This document shows, in pieces, positions 53,126 to 59,990 of a stretch of DNA of 64,000 bases (the stretch's first letter is position 1; each line of letters opens with the position of its first letter). The translations under genes were made by a program, and so were the position numbers. The stretch is taken from contig NZ_PNCJ01000019.1 in assembly GCF_005887115.1 (NCBI RefSeq), forward strand, positions 1 through 64,000, read 5' to 3'. The DNA comes from Pseudoalteromonas rubra (GTDB taxonomy: Bacteria > Pseudomonadota > Gammaproteobacteria > Enterobacterales > Alteromonadaceae). Below the pieces are notes generated by a model, which had not been told where the DNA came from, did no database searches, and saw only the letters and a list, made by a program, of their open reading frames with translations.

Positions 53126-53143
53126 GTAGAAAGAGTTGTCTAC
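53126..53143. promoter_or_regulatory. TetR-type operator candidate, copy 1
   Basis: GTAGAAAGAGTTGTCTAC: outer arms GTAGA / TCTAC, N8 centre. Lies between the divergent TetR and HPP genes, centred 25 bp from copy 2. Confidence 0.6.
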
Positions 53144-53150
53144 CATGCGG

Positions 53151-53168
53151 GTAGAACAATCTGTCTAC
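53151..53168. promoter_or_regulatory. TetR-type operator candidate, copy 2
   Basis: GTAGAACAATCTGTCTAC: same arms and spacing as copy 1, ending 11 nt before the HPP start codon. Confidence 0.6.
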
Positions 53169-53179
53169 ATGAGGGGGCT

Positions 53180-53656
53180 ATGTCAAACTGGACTGTATAT
53201 TTTTCTGCAGGTTTAGGTTCTATGCTGGCTATTACGGTTTTGGCGCTTATAGGCCAGAATGAGCAAGAACATTTGCTATTAATGGCAGCATTTGGTGCGT
53301 CTTGCGTACTGATTTTTGTCTTGCCCGAAAGTCCGCTGGCACAAGCGAGAAATGTGATTGCTGGCCATTGTATTACGGCACTGGTGGGTGTCATTTTTGT
53401 TGAGCTCGTCCCATTAAATGCCTTCTCACTGGGCTGTGCAACAGGACTGGCAGTGGGGCTAATGATGTTTACAAAAACGGTGCATCCGCCAGCTGGCGCA
53501 AATCCAGTGTTTATTATGCTCACAGGTCAGGGATGGATATTTTTACTGTTTCCGGTATTAACAGGTGCAATTTGTTTGGTTCTGATTGGCCGTGCTTACC
53601 ACCTGATACGTACTCACGCGTTGTATAAAAACAAAAAAGTCGACCATAGCGTATAA
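53180..53656 (+). CDS. HPP family membrane protein
   Basis: 158 residues with about five membrane segments. The HPP signature is present as TVHPPAGANPVFIM (residues about 95-108), preceded by LLMAAFGASCVLIFVLPESPLAQ, the other conserved block. Some HPP proteins have been implicated in nitrite transport; others are fused to CBS domains. This is the short form. Divergently transcribed from a TetR gene and likely repressed by it through the two palindromes. Confidence 0.87.
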   Translation: MSNWTVYFSAGLGSMLAITVLALIGQNEQEHLLLMAAFGASCVLIFVLPESPLAQARNVIAGHCITALVGVIFVELVPLNAFSLGCATGLAVGLMMFTKTVHPPAGANPVFIMLTGQGWIFLLFPVLTGAICLVLIGRAYHLIRTHALYKNKKVDHSV

Positions 53657-53676
53657 TCTGTTCCGATAAATCAAAT

Positions 53677-53695
53677 GGTAGTGATTATCAATACC
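53677..53695 (+). promoter_or_regulatory. Fur box upstream of the PepSY operon
   Basis: GGTAGTGATTATCAATACC matches the 19-bp Fur consensus (GATAATGATAATCATTATC) at 14 positions, with the core TGATTATCA intact. It is 49 nt before the first gene; TATAAT-like GTATAATG follows at 53702. Confidence 0.7.
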
Positions 53696-53743
53696 GTTTG
53701 TGTATAATGCACAGGCTATTGTCCATATATACAGGGAGGAATC

Positions 53744-54010
53744 GTGCTAAATTCATTTCAGGTTCTGCTCTTGATTGCAGGTACCTTGTTATTTTACCTC
53801 AGTAATAAAAACCAGCAGTTATTACCTAAAGCGCTAAACAACGGTTTTCGATTGGCATCTTACCTAATACTGTTTTGTCCATATGGCATTATCTTCCTTC
53901 AGAACGAAGGGCCCTCAGTGATTTTCCAGAGCTTTGTCGTGATCATGTTAGGGTTAATTATTTCGCCTTTTTTTGCGCTGTTAAAAAGCAACAAAAAGGG
54001 AAAGCTATGA
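53744..54010 (+). CDS. DUF3325-like small membrane protein
   Basis: 88 residues with three hydrophobic segments. GTG start behind GGGAGGAATC. The first segment LLLIAGTLLFYLSNKNQQLLPKAL fits the DUF3325 pattern seen in operons with PepSY proteins for siderophore-iron handling. Overlaps the next gene by 4 nt. Confidence 0.68.
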   Translation: MLNSFQVLLLIAGTLLFYLSNKNQQLLPKALNNGFRLASYLILFCPYGIIFLQNEGPSVIFQSFVVIMLGLIISPFFALLKSNKKGKL

Positions 54011-54318
54011 AGAGCGTGGCGCCTATTCAGCCACATTGGTTGAGTAAGTCTCTGGCTGGCGTTGTAGCCGGGGGGCTTTTGAGTTTTGCGTTTGTTGGTC
54101 TAATCGTTTGGTTTGGTCCGGATGGTCTCAACGGGACGCTCACAAACTCAGAATTATTGTGGAAAACACAGTTCAACATGTGGATCATCGCGCCTGTCTG
54201 GTTGGTAATACTCAGTCTGACTTTTTTGTTTAAAACGGGAAAACAGGCCTGGGGTTATTTGTTATTGGCCAGTGCGGTATGTTTTGCGATGCAGGTGGTT
54301 TTCAGGAGTATGTTATGA
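54007..54318 (+). CDS. DUF3649-like small membrane protein
   Basis: 103 residues with three hydrophobic segments (about 15-37, 55-78 and 82-98). The position between a DUF3325-like gene and a PepSY gene and the W/P-rich pattern (MWIIAPVWLVILSLTF) suggest the DUF3649 type; the family call is mostly from context. ATGA overlaps at both ends show a tight operon. Confidence 0.6.
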   Translation: MKSVAPIQPHWLSKSLAGVVAGGLLSFAFVGLIVWFGPDGLNGTLTNSELLWKTQFNMWIIAPVWLVILSLTFLFKTGKQAWGYLLLASAVCFAMQVVFRSML

Positions 54319-55928
54319 AAGTGAGGGCGGACATTCTGCGTACCTATCAAACGCTACATACCTGGACTGGTATAACGACCAGCTTACTGTTGTTTATCGG
54401 ATTTTTTGCTGGTGCATTGGTGATGTTTGCGCCAGAGATCGATCGGTGGGCGACATCTCCGGAAAAACATATGCCTGCAATAGAAGCCGGACAATATGAT
54501 GAATTGCTGCAAAAAGTGCTACAGGCGTATCCAAAAGCCGCTGACAATGTAACCTTGCATTTTGATAAGTCGTTATCGCCCGTAAGTTGGTATGAGCATG
54601 GTAATGGGAGAGGGCTTGCCTTGGATGAGGTTAAGTGGCACGGTACATTGAATAGTGACGGTGAGTTGGTTACCCAACTGGTGCCCGTTAATACGCTTTC
54701 GGCTATGCTGGATATGTTACATCGTACTGCAGGGATTATTGGTGAAATTGATCATCATCAGGCTGGTATTTTTGTGCTTGGTATTGCCGCATTTGCCTAT
54801 TTTATCGCGTTAGTTTCTGGTGTGATATTTCTGCTTCCAACCCTGGTTAAGCGCTTCCAATCTCTGCGCCGGGACGGAGAAAGAAAACGTTTCTGGCTGG
54901 ATGGTCACAATTTGTTGGGTATTGCGAGCTTACCCTTTCATATTGTGATTGCCATTACCGTGACCGTTTTTGCGTATCATGACCTGTTTTATGGCGGTTT
55001 GTCGCAACTTTATGGTGATAAGCCTTTATTCCCACGAAATGAACCTTCAAAAATAGAACGGAATTTAGCAGATTTACCAAAAGTATCAGAACTAGTAGCG
55101 AAAGTAGAAGCGCATGCACCCGGTTACGCTGTCTCGTATATTAGATATGGAAACCTGACTAAACCGATTGCATCTGCCAGCGTAGGCGTCGTAAATGAAC
55201 AGCAGCTGATGCGAGGAGCTTTAAATGACTATGTCTTTATAAATCCTTATACATTTGAAATTGCCTCATCGAGTGCCGCACATCCGGATCAAAACATTTG
55301 GGCGAAACTCGTATCTACTTTTTTTAGTCTGCATTTCGGCAGTTATGGCGGGGATTTAGGACGTTGGGCATATTTTTTGATGGGGCTGGCTGGCGCGGGT
55401 TTGTTTTATTCTGGGAATATTTTGTGGCTCGAGAAACGGCGTAACAAAGGAGTAAAACAGACTCGGAGTTATAAAGTGATGGGCGCTCTCACCGTTGGTG
55501 TCAGCCTTGGAGCACTTATGGGTATCGCGACGGTATTTGCCAGTAATAAATGGCTAACGTTAATGACTGAGAGTATAAATCAGGCTTATTTGTTCCTTTA
55601 CTATATGAGCTTTTTTAGTGTCGTGGTATCTGCATTTGTTTACGGCCCGGCACGAACTGCAATTTACGGACTTAAACTACTGGCGTTGTTGTGCGTCATG
55701 GTGCCTGTAACATCATTTATCGCAGCGGTTATTCCGGGCACAGACCTTTGGACTCCAAACAGTCTGGAAGCGGTTTTGGTGGAAGTGGTGTCGTCACTAT
55801 TTGGCCTGTTCTTTTGGTTGCTGTCTAAACATATTGTGAATCGCGCCCTACAAAATGAGCCGGGTAGTATCTGGTATTTAAAGGAATCCACGATGACCTC
55901 TGAGATATCGGCGAGACATTCTGTTTAG
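54315..55928 (+). CDS. PepSY-associated TM helix protein (putative iron-siderophore reductase)
   Basis: 537 residues from ATG 54315 (CAGGAGTATGTT before it; frame opens at 54279). N-terminal RTYQTLHTWTGITTSLLLFIGFFAGALVMF and later HNLLGIASLPFHIVIAITVTVFAYHDLFYGG, then FFSLHFGSYGGDLGRWAYFLMGLAGAGLFYSG, the membrane His/Trp pattern of PepSY_TM proteins. Such proteins resemble inner-membrane ferric-siderophore reductases (FoxB, PiuB types). The Fur box before the operon supports an iron role. No TonB receptor is adjacent. Confidence 0.85.
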   Translation: MKVRADILRTYQTLHTWTGITTSLLLFIGFFAGALVMFAPEIDRWATSPEKHMPAIEAGQYDELLQKVLQAYPKAADNVTLHFDKSLSPVSWYEHGNGRGLALDEVKWHGTLNSDGELVTQLVPVNTLSAMLDMLHRTAGIIGEIDHHQAGIFVLGIAAFAYFIALVSGVIFLLPTLVKRFQSLRRDGERKRFWLDGHNLLGIASLPFHIVIAITVTVFAYHDLFYGGLSQLYGDKPLFPRNEPSKIERNLADLPKVSELVAKVEAHAPGYAVSYIRYGNLTKPIASASVGVVNEQQLMRGALNDYVFINPYTFEIASSSAAHPDQNIWAKLVSTFFSLHFGSYGGDLGRWAYFLMGLAGAGLFYSGNILWLEKRRNKGVKQTRSYKVMGALTVGVSLGALMGIATVFASNKWLTLMTESINQAYLFLYYMSFFSVVVSAFVYGPARTAIYGLKLLALLCVMVPVTSFIAAVIPGTDLWTPNSLEAVLVEVVSSLFGLFFWLLSKHIVNRALQNEPGSIWYLKESTMTSEISARHSV

Positions 55929-55940
55929 CGCGCAAATCCT

Positions 55941-55966
55941 GGCAGGGTATGAGGCTCTGCCTTTTT
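55941..55966 (+). terminator. Terminator of the PepSY operon
   Basis: Short GGCAG / CTGCC stem with an 11-base loop and five T residues, 13 nt after the stop. Confidence 0.6.
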
Positions 55967-55999
55967 AATATTCATTAAAGAACACATCATACATTATTG

Positions 56000-56521
56000 T
56001 TAATACAATAATGTTAGCTTATTAGTAAGAGTTCGCAGCATAGAGTCTTCACAAGAAGAGGGGTCGGATAAACCCTGAATCAGTGTCATAAAGTAGCAAT
56101 CCATCATTACTGTTGCCCTTGTTTCATCGTACTCTTGCTCGGCAAAAAGCAGGTGTTTGAAAGCATCAAGTTGCGCTGAAAAGTAAGACTGATGCCAAAG
56201 TAGATCGCCCAGTAAAGCTTTACTAAACTCTCTGTGTTGCAAATAAAAAGCGAATAAATGACTGGCATAGTGTCTGAGCTTTAGCCTTGCGGAATGATGC
56301 TGATCCGTATTTTGGGCTAGTGTAATAACACCGTCTATTTGCTGATGCATGGCCGTTTTAAGAATATCTATTTTGTTAGGGAAATGACTAAATACTGTGC
56401 CTGTGGCAATACCTGCGGCAGTCGCTATCTGCCGGGTTGAAGTATCGGTGTAGCCTTGTGCTATAAACAGTTGCCAACTTTCGTCTAATATCAACTGCCT
56501 TGTTTTTTCTCTTTTTTTCAT
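56000..56521 (-). CDS. TetR/AcrR family repressor
   Basis: 173 residues. N-terminal HTH: LILDESWQLFIAQGYTDTSTRQIATAAGIATGTVFSHFPNKIDIL. The C-terminal half is a helical ligand domain without features I can assign. Divergent from a 69-residue membrane-protein gene; the space between carries two GAGC-N2-GCTC palindromes that overlap a TTGACA promoter of that gene. Confidence 0.88.
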   Translation of the reverse strand: MKKREKTRQLILDESWQLFIAQGYTDTSTRQIATAAGIATGTVFSHFPNKIDILKTAMHQQIDGVITLAQNTDQHHSARLKLRHYASHLFAFYLQHREFSKALLGDLLWHQSYFSAQLDAFKHLLFAEQEYDETRATVMMDCYFMTLIQGLSDPSSCEDSMLRTLTNKLTLLY

Positions 56522-56658
56522 CGGTACTAAGCTGGAAACTTTTTGTCATTATATCACGTCTATAGGGCACCTTAACACATCACATACCAGCCCGTTCAAG
56601 GTTTCGTTACACACAAAAAGAGTGTTAGCACTTATTGTAATCGTAATAACCATTGACA

Positions 56659-56674
56659 ATTGAGCACGCTCAAT
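56659..56674. promoter_or_regulatory. TetR operator candidate, copy 1
   Basis: ATTGAGCACGCTCAAT: seven-bp arms ATTGAGC / GCTCAAT around AC. It abuts a TTGACA -35 at 56654-56659. Confidence 0.65.
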
Positions 56675-56682
56675 TAAAAATA

Positions 56683-56694
56683 TGAGCGCGCTCA
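56683..56694. promoter_or_regulatory. TetR operator candidate, copy 2
   Basis: TGAGCGCGCTCA, a perfect palindrome, centred 22 bp (two helical turns) after copy 1 and 22 nt before the membrane-protein ATG. Confidence 0.65.
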
Positions 56695-56715
56695 ATTATT
56701 GATTAAGGAGGCTTT

Positions 56716-56925
56716 ATGTTGCAGCGGTTGATAGGTTATCTCTTGTTTATTCCATTCATTGTGTTCTACAGCTATGTGCTGGGCCCGGCGCTCAAAGTGG
56801 TACTCGTTCCCGGCGGGTTGGTTATACTCTTTTTTATTTTAGGACCTGATGCTTTTTTCCATCACTGGCGCAAAGCTAAAGGTATTACTGAAGCGCAAGC
56901 ACAGAACAGTATTCATCAAAGCTGA
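56716..56925 (+). CDS. Small membrane protein under TetR control
   Basis: 69 residues: two hydrophobic segments (GYLLFIPFIVFYSYVLGPALKVVLVPGGLVILFFILG) and a basic tail (HHWRKAKGITEAQ). AAGGAGG is an excellent ribosome-binding site. No family recognised. The promoter between it and the TetR gene is covered by two palindromes, so it should be induced by the TetR ligand. Confidence 0.7.
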   Translation: MLQRLIGYLLFIPFIVFYSYVLGPALKVVLVPGGLVILFFILGPDAFFHHWRKAKGITEAQAQNSIHQS

Positions 56926-56990
56926 AAACACGGCTGTAGGAAATGTCGATTCGCTTTGAAGCGCCACTTCGGTATAATACGCCCGAAGTT

Positions 56991-57015
56991 GGCGCACACC
57001 CCAAAAATATGCGCC
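56991..57015 (+). promoter_or_regulatory. Inverted repeat in the purE leader
   Basis: GGCGCA (56991-56996) / TGCGCC (57010-57015) with a 13-base spacer, downstream of a TATAAT at 56973-56978 and 31 nt before purE. It is not the usual PurR box. Confidence 0.35.
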
Positions 57016-57046
57016 TGAATCGTTCAATTTTAACTGAGGAATAATT

Positions 57047-57529
57047 ATGACGGTTGGCATCATCATGGGCTCTAAGTCCGATTGGCCTACAATGCAACAT
57101 GCAGCGGAGATGTTGGATAAATTCGGTATTGATTACGAGACCAAAGTTGTTTCGGCACACCGTACTCCCCATTTGTTGGCAGAATATGCTTCCTCAGCAG
57201 CAGAACGTGGCATTAAGGTCATTATTGCTGGTGCTGGCGGTGCAGCCCATTTGCCAGGCATGGCTGCAGCATTTACCAGCCTGCCAGTATTAGGCGTTCC
57301 TGTTAAATCTAAAACTCTCAATGGCGTAGACTCTTTGTTGTCTATCTGCCAGATGCCTAAAGGGGTCGCAGTCGGCACTCTAGCAATCGGTGACGCAGGT
57401 GCGGCCAATGCAGGTTTACTGGCCGCACAAATTCTGGGCTGTCAGCAGCCAGAAATCTTTGAGAAAGTTGAGGCGTTCCGCAAGGCACAAACTGACACCG
57501 TTCTGGCAAACCCTAACCCAGCAGAGTAG
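57047..57529 (+). CDS. purE: N5-carboxyaminoimidazole ribonucleotide mutase
   Basis: Purine biosynthesis: converts N5-CAIR to CAIR. Class I PurE of 160 residues with N-terminal [13 protein letters not shown], the catalytic SAHRTP (Ser-Ala-His-Arg) and the C-terminal [13 protein letters not shown]. The ATG follows TGAGGAATAATT. Two bases separate it from purK, the enzyme for the preceding step. Confidence 0.96.
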   Translation: MTVGIIMGSKSDWPTMQHAAEMLDKFGIDYETKVVSAHRTPHLLAEYASSAAERGIKVIIAGAGGAAHLPGMAAAFTSLPVLGVPVKSKTLNGVDSLLSICQMPKGVAVGTLAIGDAGAANAGLLAAQILGCQQPEIFEKVEAFRKAQTDTVLANPNPAE

Positions 57530-57531
57530 TA

Positions 57532-58680
57532 ATGAAAGTATTAGTATTAGGCGCAGGCCAGTTAGCTCGTATGATGAGCTTGTCTGCCACGCACTTAGAT
57601 ATTCAGGTTTCAGCCTACGATGTGGCGACCCAGCAAGTCACAAATCCAGTAACATTCGAAGCATATAGTGCCACTCTTGAGCAAGCTATTGCTGATGTTG
57701 ACGCGATTACTGCAGAGTTTGAGCATATCCCTGCGGACATATTGTCTGTGTGTCAGAGGTCGGGGAAGTTTTATCCCGGTGCTGAAGCCATACTGACAGG
57801 CGGTGATCGCGCCAAAGAAAAAGCTTTGCTAGAAAAGGCGGAAGTTGCGTGTGCTCCTTATGCATTGATCACTGAAAAAGGCCATTTTCTTGCCGCCATT
57901 GAAAAACTAGGTAAACCGCTTGTCGTCAAAACATGTCAGGCTGGATATGACGGTAAGGGTCAGTGGCGTGTCAAACTTGATGACGAAGTAGAGGCGATTT
58001 GGCAGGAAATGTCTGAGTTTCTTGCCGCTGGCACAGACACTGCACCGCATGCGATTATTGCCGAGCAAATGATCCCATTTGACCGCGAAGTATCCATTAT
58101 TGGTGTCAGGGACCATAGCGGTCAATGCCGTATTTACCCTTTGACTGAGAATCAGCATACCAACGGCGTACTGACGTTGTCTGTTGCTGGCAAAGAAAAG
58201 TCCGCAATCCAGTCACAGGCAGAATCCGCTTTTGCTGCGATTGCCAATGAGCTCAATTATGTTGGCGTGTTGGCGATAGAGTTTTTTGATGTCAACGGTA
58301 CTTTGCTGGTTAACGAGATCGCGCCGCGGGTGCACAACTCTGGCCACTGGACTCAGCAAGGCTGCCACGTCAGCCAGTTTGAAAACCACATGCGTGCAGT
58401 GACAGGCTTACCCACGGGTGACACTAGCTTGCTAAGACCGACTGCGATGATCAACGTGCTCGGTCAGGATGGTATACCGACAGAAGTGTTGAGTATATCC
58501 GGCGTTACCAGTCACTGGTATGGTAAAACGGCAAAGCCCGGCAGAAAAATGGGGCACATTAACGTTTCTGCGAATAGCTTGCACCAATTGGGCGAGCGGC
58601 TGGCTGAACTTGCTGAGATACTCCCCGAAGCCGATTATCCCGGCATTGCCCAGACAAGCCATGCCCTGATCCTTAATTAG
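57532..58680 (+). CDS. purK: N5-carboxyaminoimidazole ribonucleotide synthase
   Basis: ATP-grasp enzyme joining bicarbonate to AIR, giving N5-CAIR. N-terminal LVLGAGQLARMMSLSATHL, then the ATP-grasp core (KTCQAGYDGKGQWR, FDREVSIIGVRD, VLAIEFFDVNGTLLVNEIAPRVHNSGHWTQQGC). The length of 382 residues is usual. Transcribed with purE and closed by a strong terminator. Confidence 0.96.
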   Translation: MKVLVLGAGQLARMMSLSATHLDIQVSAYDVATQQVTNPVTFEAYSATLEQAIADVDAITAEFEHIPADILSVCQRSGKFYPGAEAILTGGDRAKEKALLEKAEVACAPYALITEKGHFLAAIEKLGKPLVVKTCQAGYDGKGQWRVKLDDEVEAIWQEMSEFLAAGTDTAPHAIIAEQMIPFDREVSIIGVRDHSGQCRIYPLTENQHTNGVLTLSVAGKEKSAIQSQAESAFAAIANELNYVGVLAIEFFDVNGTLLVNEIAPRVHNSGHWTQQGCHVSQFENHMRAVTGLPTGDTSLLRPTAMINVLGQDGIPTEVLSISGVTSHWYGKTAKPGRKMGHINVSANSLHQLGERLAELAEILPEADYPGIAQTSHALILN

Positions 58681-58690
58681 GGCTATCATC

Positions 58691-58715
58691 ACGCCGGGTT
58701 TACCCGGCGTTTTTT
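58691..58715 (+). terminator. purEK terminator
   Basis: Eight-bp stem ACGCCGGG / CCCGGCGT with a TTTA loop and six T residues. Confidence 0.88.
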
Positions 58716-58742
58716 ACCTGATGACTGCTGGGGAGTAATAAC

Positions 58743-59684
58743 GTGTTATTAAAACGACCTGGTTTACACCGCGCCTTATTTCTGTTTGCGTTCTTGTTTG
58801 CGTTGTCTCCATTTGCCAGCGCCTCTTTGGCACTTTTCATTGGCCTGGGGTTTGCGTTGTTTTTGGGTAACCCTTGTCCTGATTTATCCAACTCTGGCTC
58901 AAAATGGTTATTAAAGTTAGCCGTCATTGGCTTGGGGTTTAACGTTAATATTGAGGAGGTATTGAGTGTCGGTCGTAGTTCTCTCGTATTAACGATTATC
59001 AGTATTACAGCGACGATTGGCTTGGGTGAAATTTTAAGTCAGGTGTTCCGGTTAAACCGCAACACAGGCACACTTATCTCATTTGGCACGGCTATCTGCG
59101 GTGGCAGTGCAATTGCTGCTATGGCGCCTGTGATCAAAGCAAAACAAGAAGAAATTGCAATTTCGTTGAGTGTTATCTTTGCTCTTAACGCACTTGGTTT
59201 ATTGATTTTTCCCTGGCTAGGGCATTACTTTTCTTTGACTGAAAGTCAATTTGCATTATGGAGTGCGCTAGCAATTCATGATACCAGCAGTGTAGTGGCT
59301 GCTGCCGCGGTTTATGGTCCGGTCGCACTAACTATGGCTACGACAATTAAGCTGACCCGAGCTATGTGGATTGTCCCTTATGCAGCTATTGCCGGTGTAT
59401 TTTGGCGTTCATCCGAAAAAGCAAGTATCCCTTTATTCATCATCGGGTTTATTGTAGCGGCTATGATAAATACTTGGTTGCCTGGCTATCAACCTGTCTG
59501 GACTGTACTTTATAGCGGTGCAAAGTCAGTTCTGGTAGCGAGCTTGTTTTTGATAGGCAGTGGTGTATCCATGTCAATGTTACGTCAAAGTGGTTGGCGA
59601 CCGTTTGCGATGGCTTCCGTGCTTTGGTTTATTGTCAGTGGCGTGATGTTGTTACTGATCCTGGACGGCCTGATCTCACTGTGA
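58743..59684 (+). CDS. YeiH/PSE family putative sulfate exporter
   Basis: 313 residues with about ten membrane helices. The YeiH (UPF0324) patterns are GFALFLGNPCPDLSNSGSKWLLKLAVIGLGFNVN, FGTAICGGSAIAAMAPVIKAK and ALAIHDTSSVVAAAAVYG. The family is annotated as putative sulfate exporters on limited evidence. GTG start behind GGGGAGTAATAAC. Transcribed alone, right after the purEK terminator. Confidence 0.88.
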   Translation: MLLKRPGLHRALFLFAFLFALSPFASASLALFIGLGFALFLGNPCPDLSNSGSKWLLKLAVIGLGFNVNIEEVLSVGRSSLVLTIISITATIGLGEILSQVFRLNRNTGTLISFGTAICGGSAIAAMAPVIKAKQEEIAISLSVIFALNALGLLIFPWLGHYFSLTESQFALWSALAIHDTSSVVAAAAVYGPVALTMATTIKLTRAMWIVPYAAIAGVFWRSSEKASIPLFIIGFIVAAMINTWLPGYQPVWTVLYSGAKSVLVASLFLIGSGVSMSMLRQSGWRPFAMASVLWFIVSGVMLLLILDGLISL

Positions 59685-59990
59685 GGTGAGCCAAACTTAA
59701 CGGTCGTTCCTGGCATAGATCAACGCGTTACAAAAAAAATAAAATAAATGAATTTTTTTGGAACTTATTACGCCAGTATCAGGTCTACTTTAATGAGGCG
59801 TGGATAGGCCTCATTTCATACTCGTTGTCCATCAACGACTATGTGAGCGCAGAGAGTATTTGGCCAGTATTTTTACTGGCCTTTTTTTTGCAATAATCGT
59901 TCTGTTAGGTTGTTTATCTTAAATTGTTCGAATTCTCCGTATTCTTCTGCTTAAATTAGCCCACAATAACAATCTTAGACAATTCATATA
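59685..59990. other. 306-nt intergenic region before the S9 peptidase gene
   Basis: Holds an ATGAGGC / GCCTCAT hairpin (59793-59814) and a strong terminator at 59862-59889. The rest is AT-rich upstream sequence of the peptidase gene. No coding sequence seen. Confidence 0.6.
59862..59889 (+). terminator. Rho-independent terminator downstream of the YeiH gene
   Basis: GGCCAGTA / TACTGGCC with a four-T loop and eight T residues. It lies 178 nt after the stop, so it may end a longer 3' region or a small transcript of its own. Confidence 0.8.
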
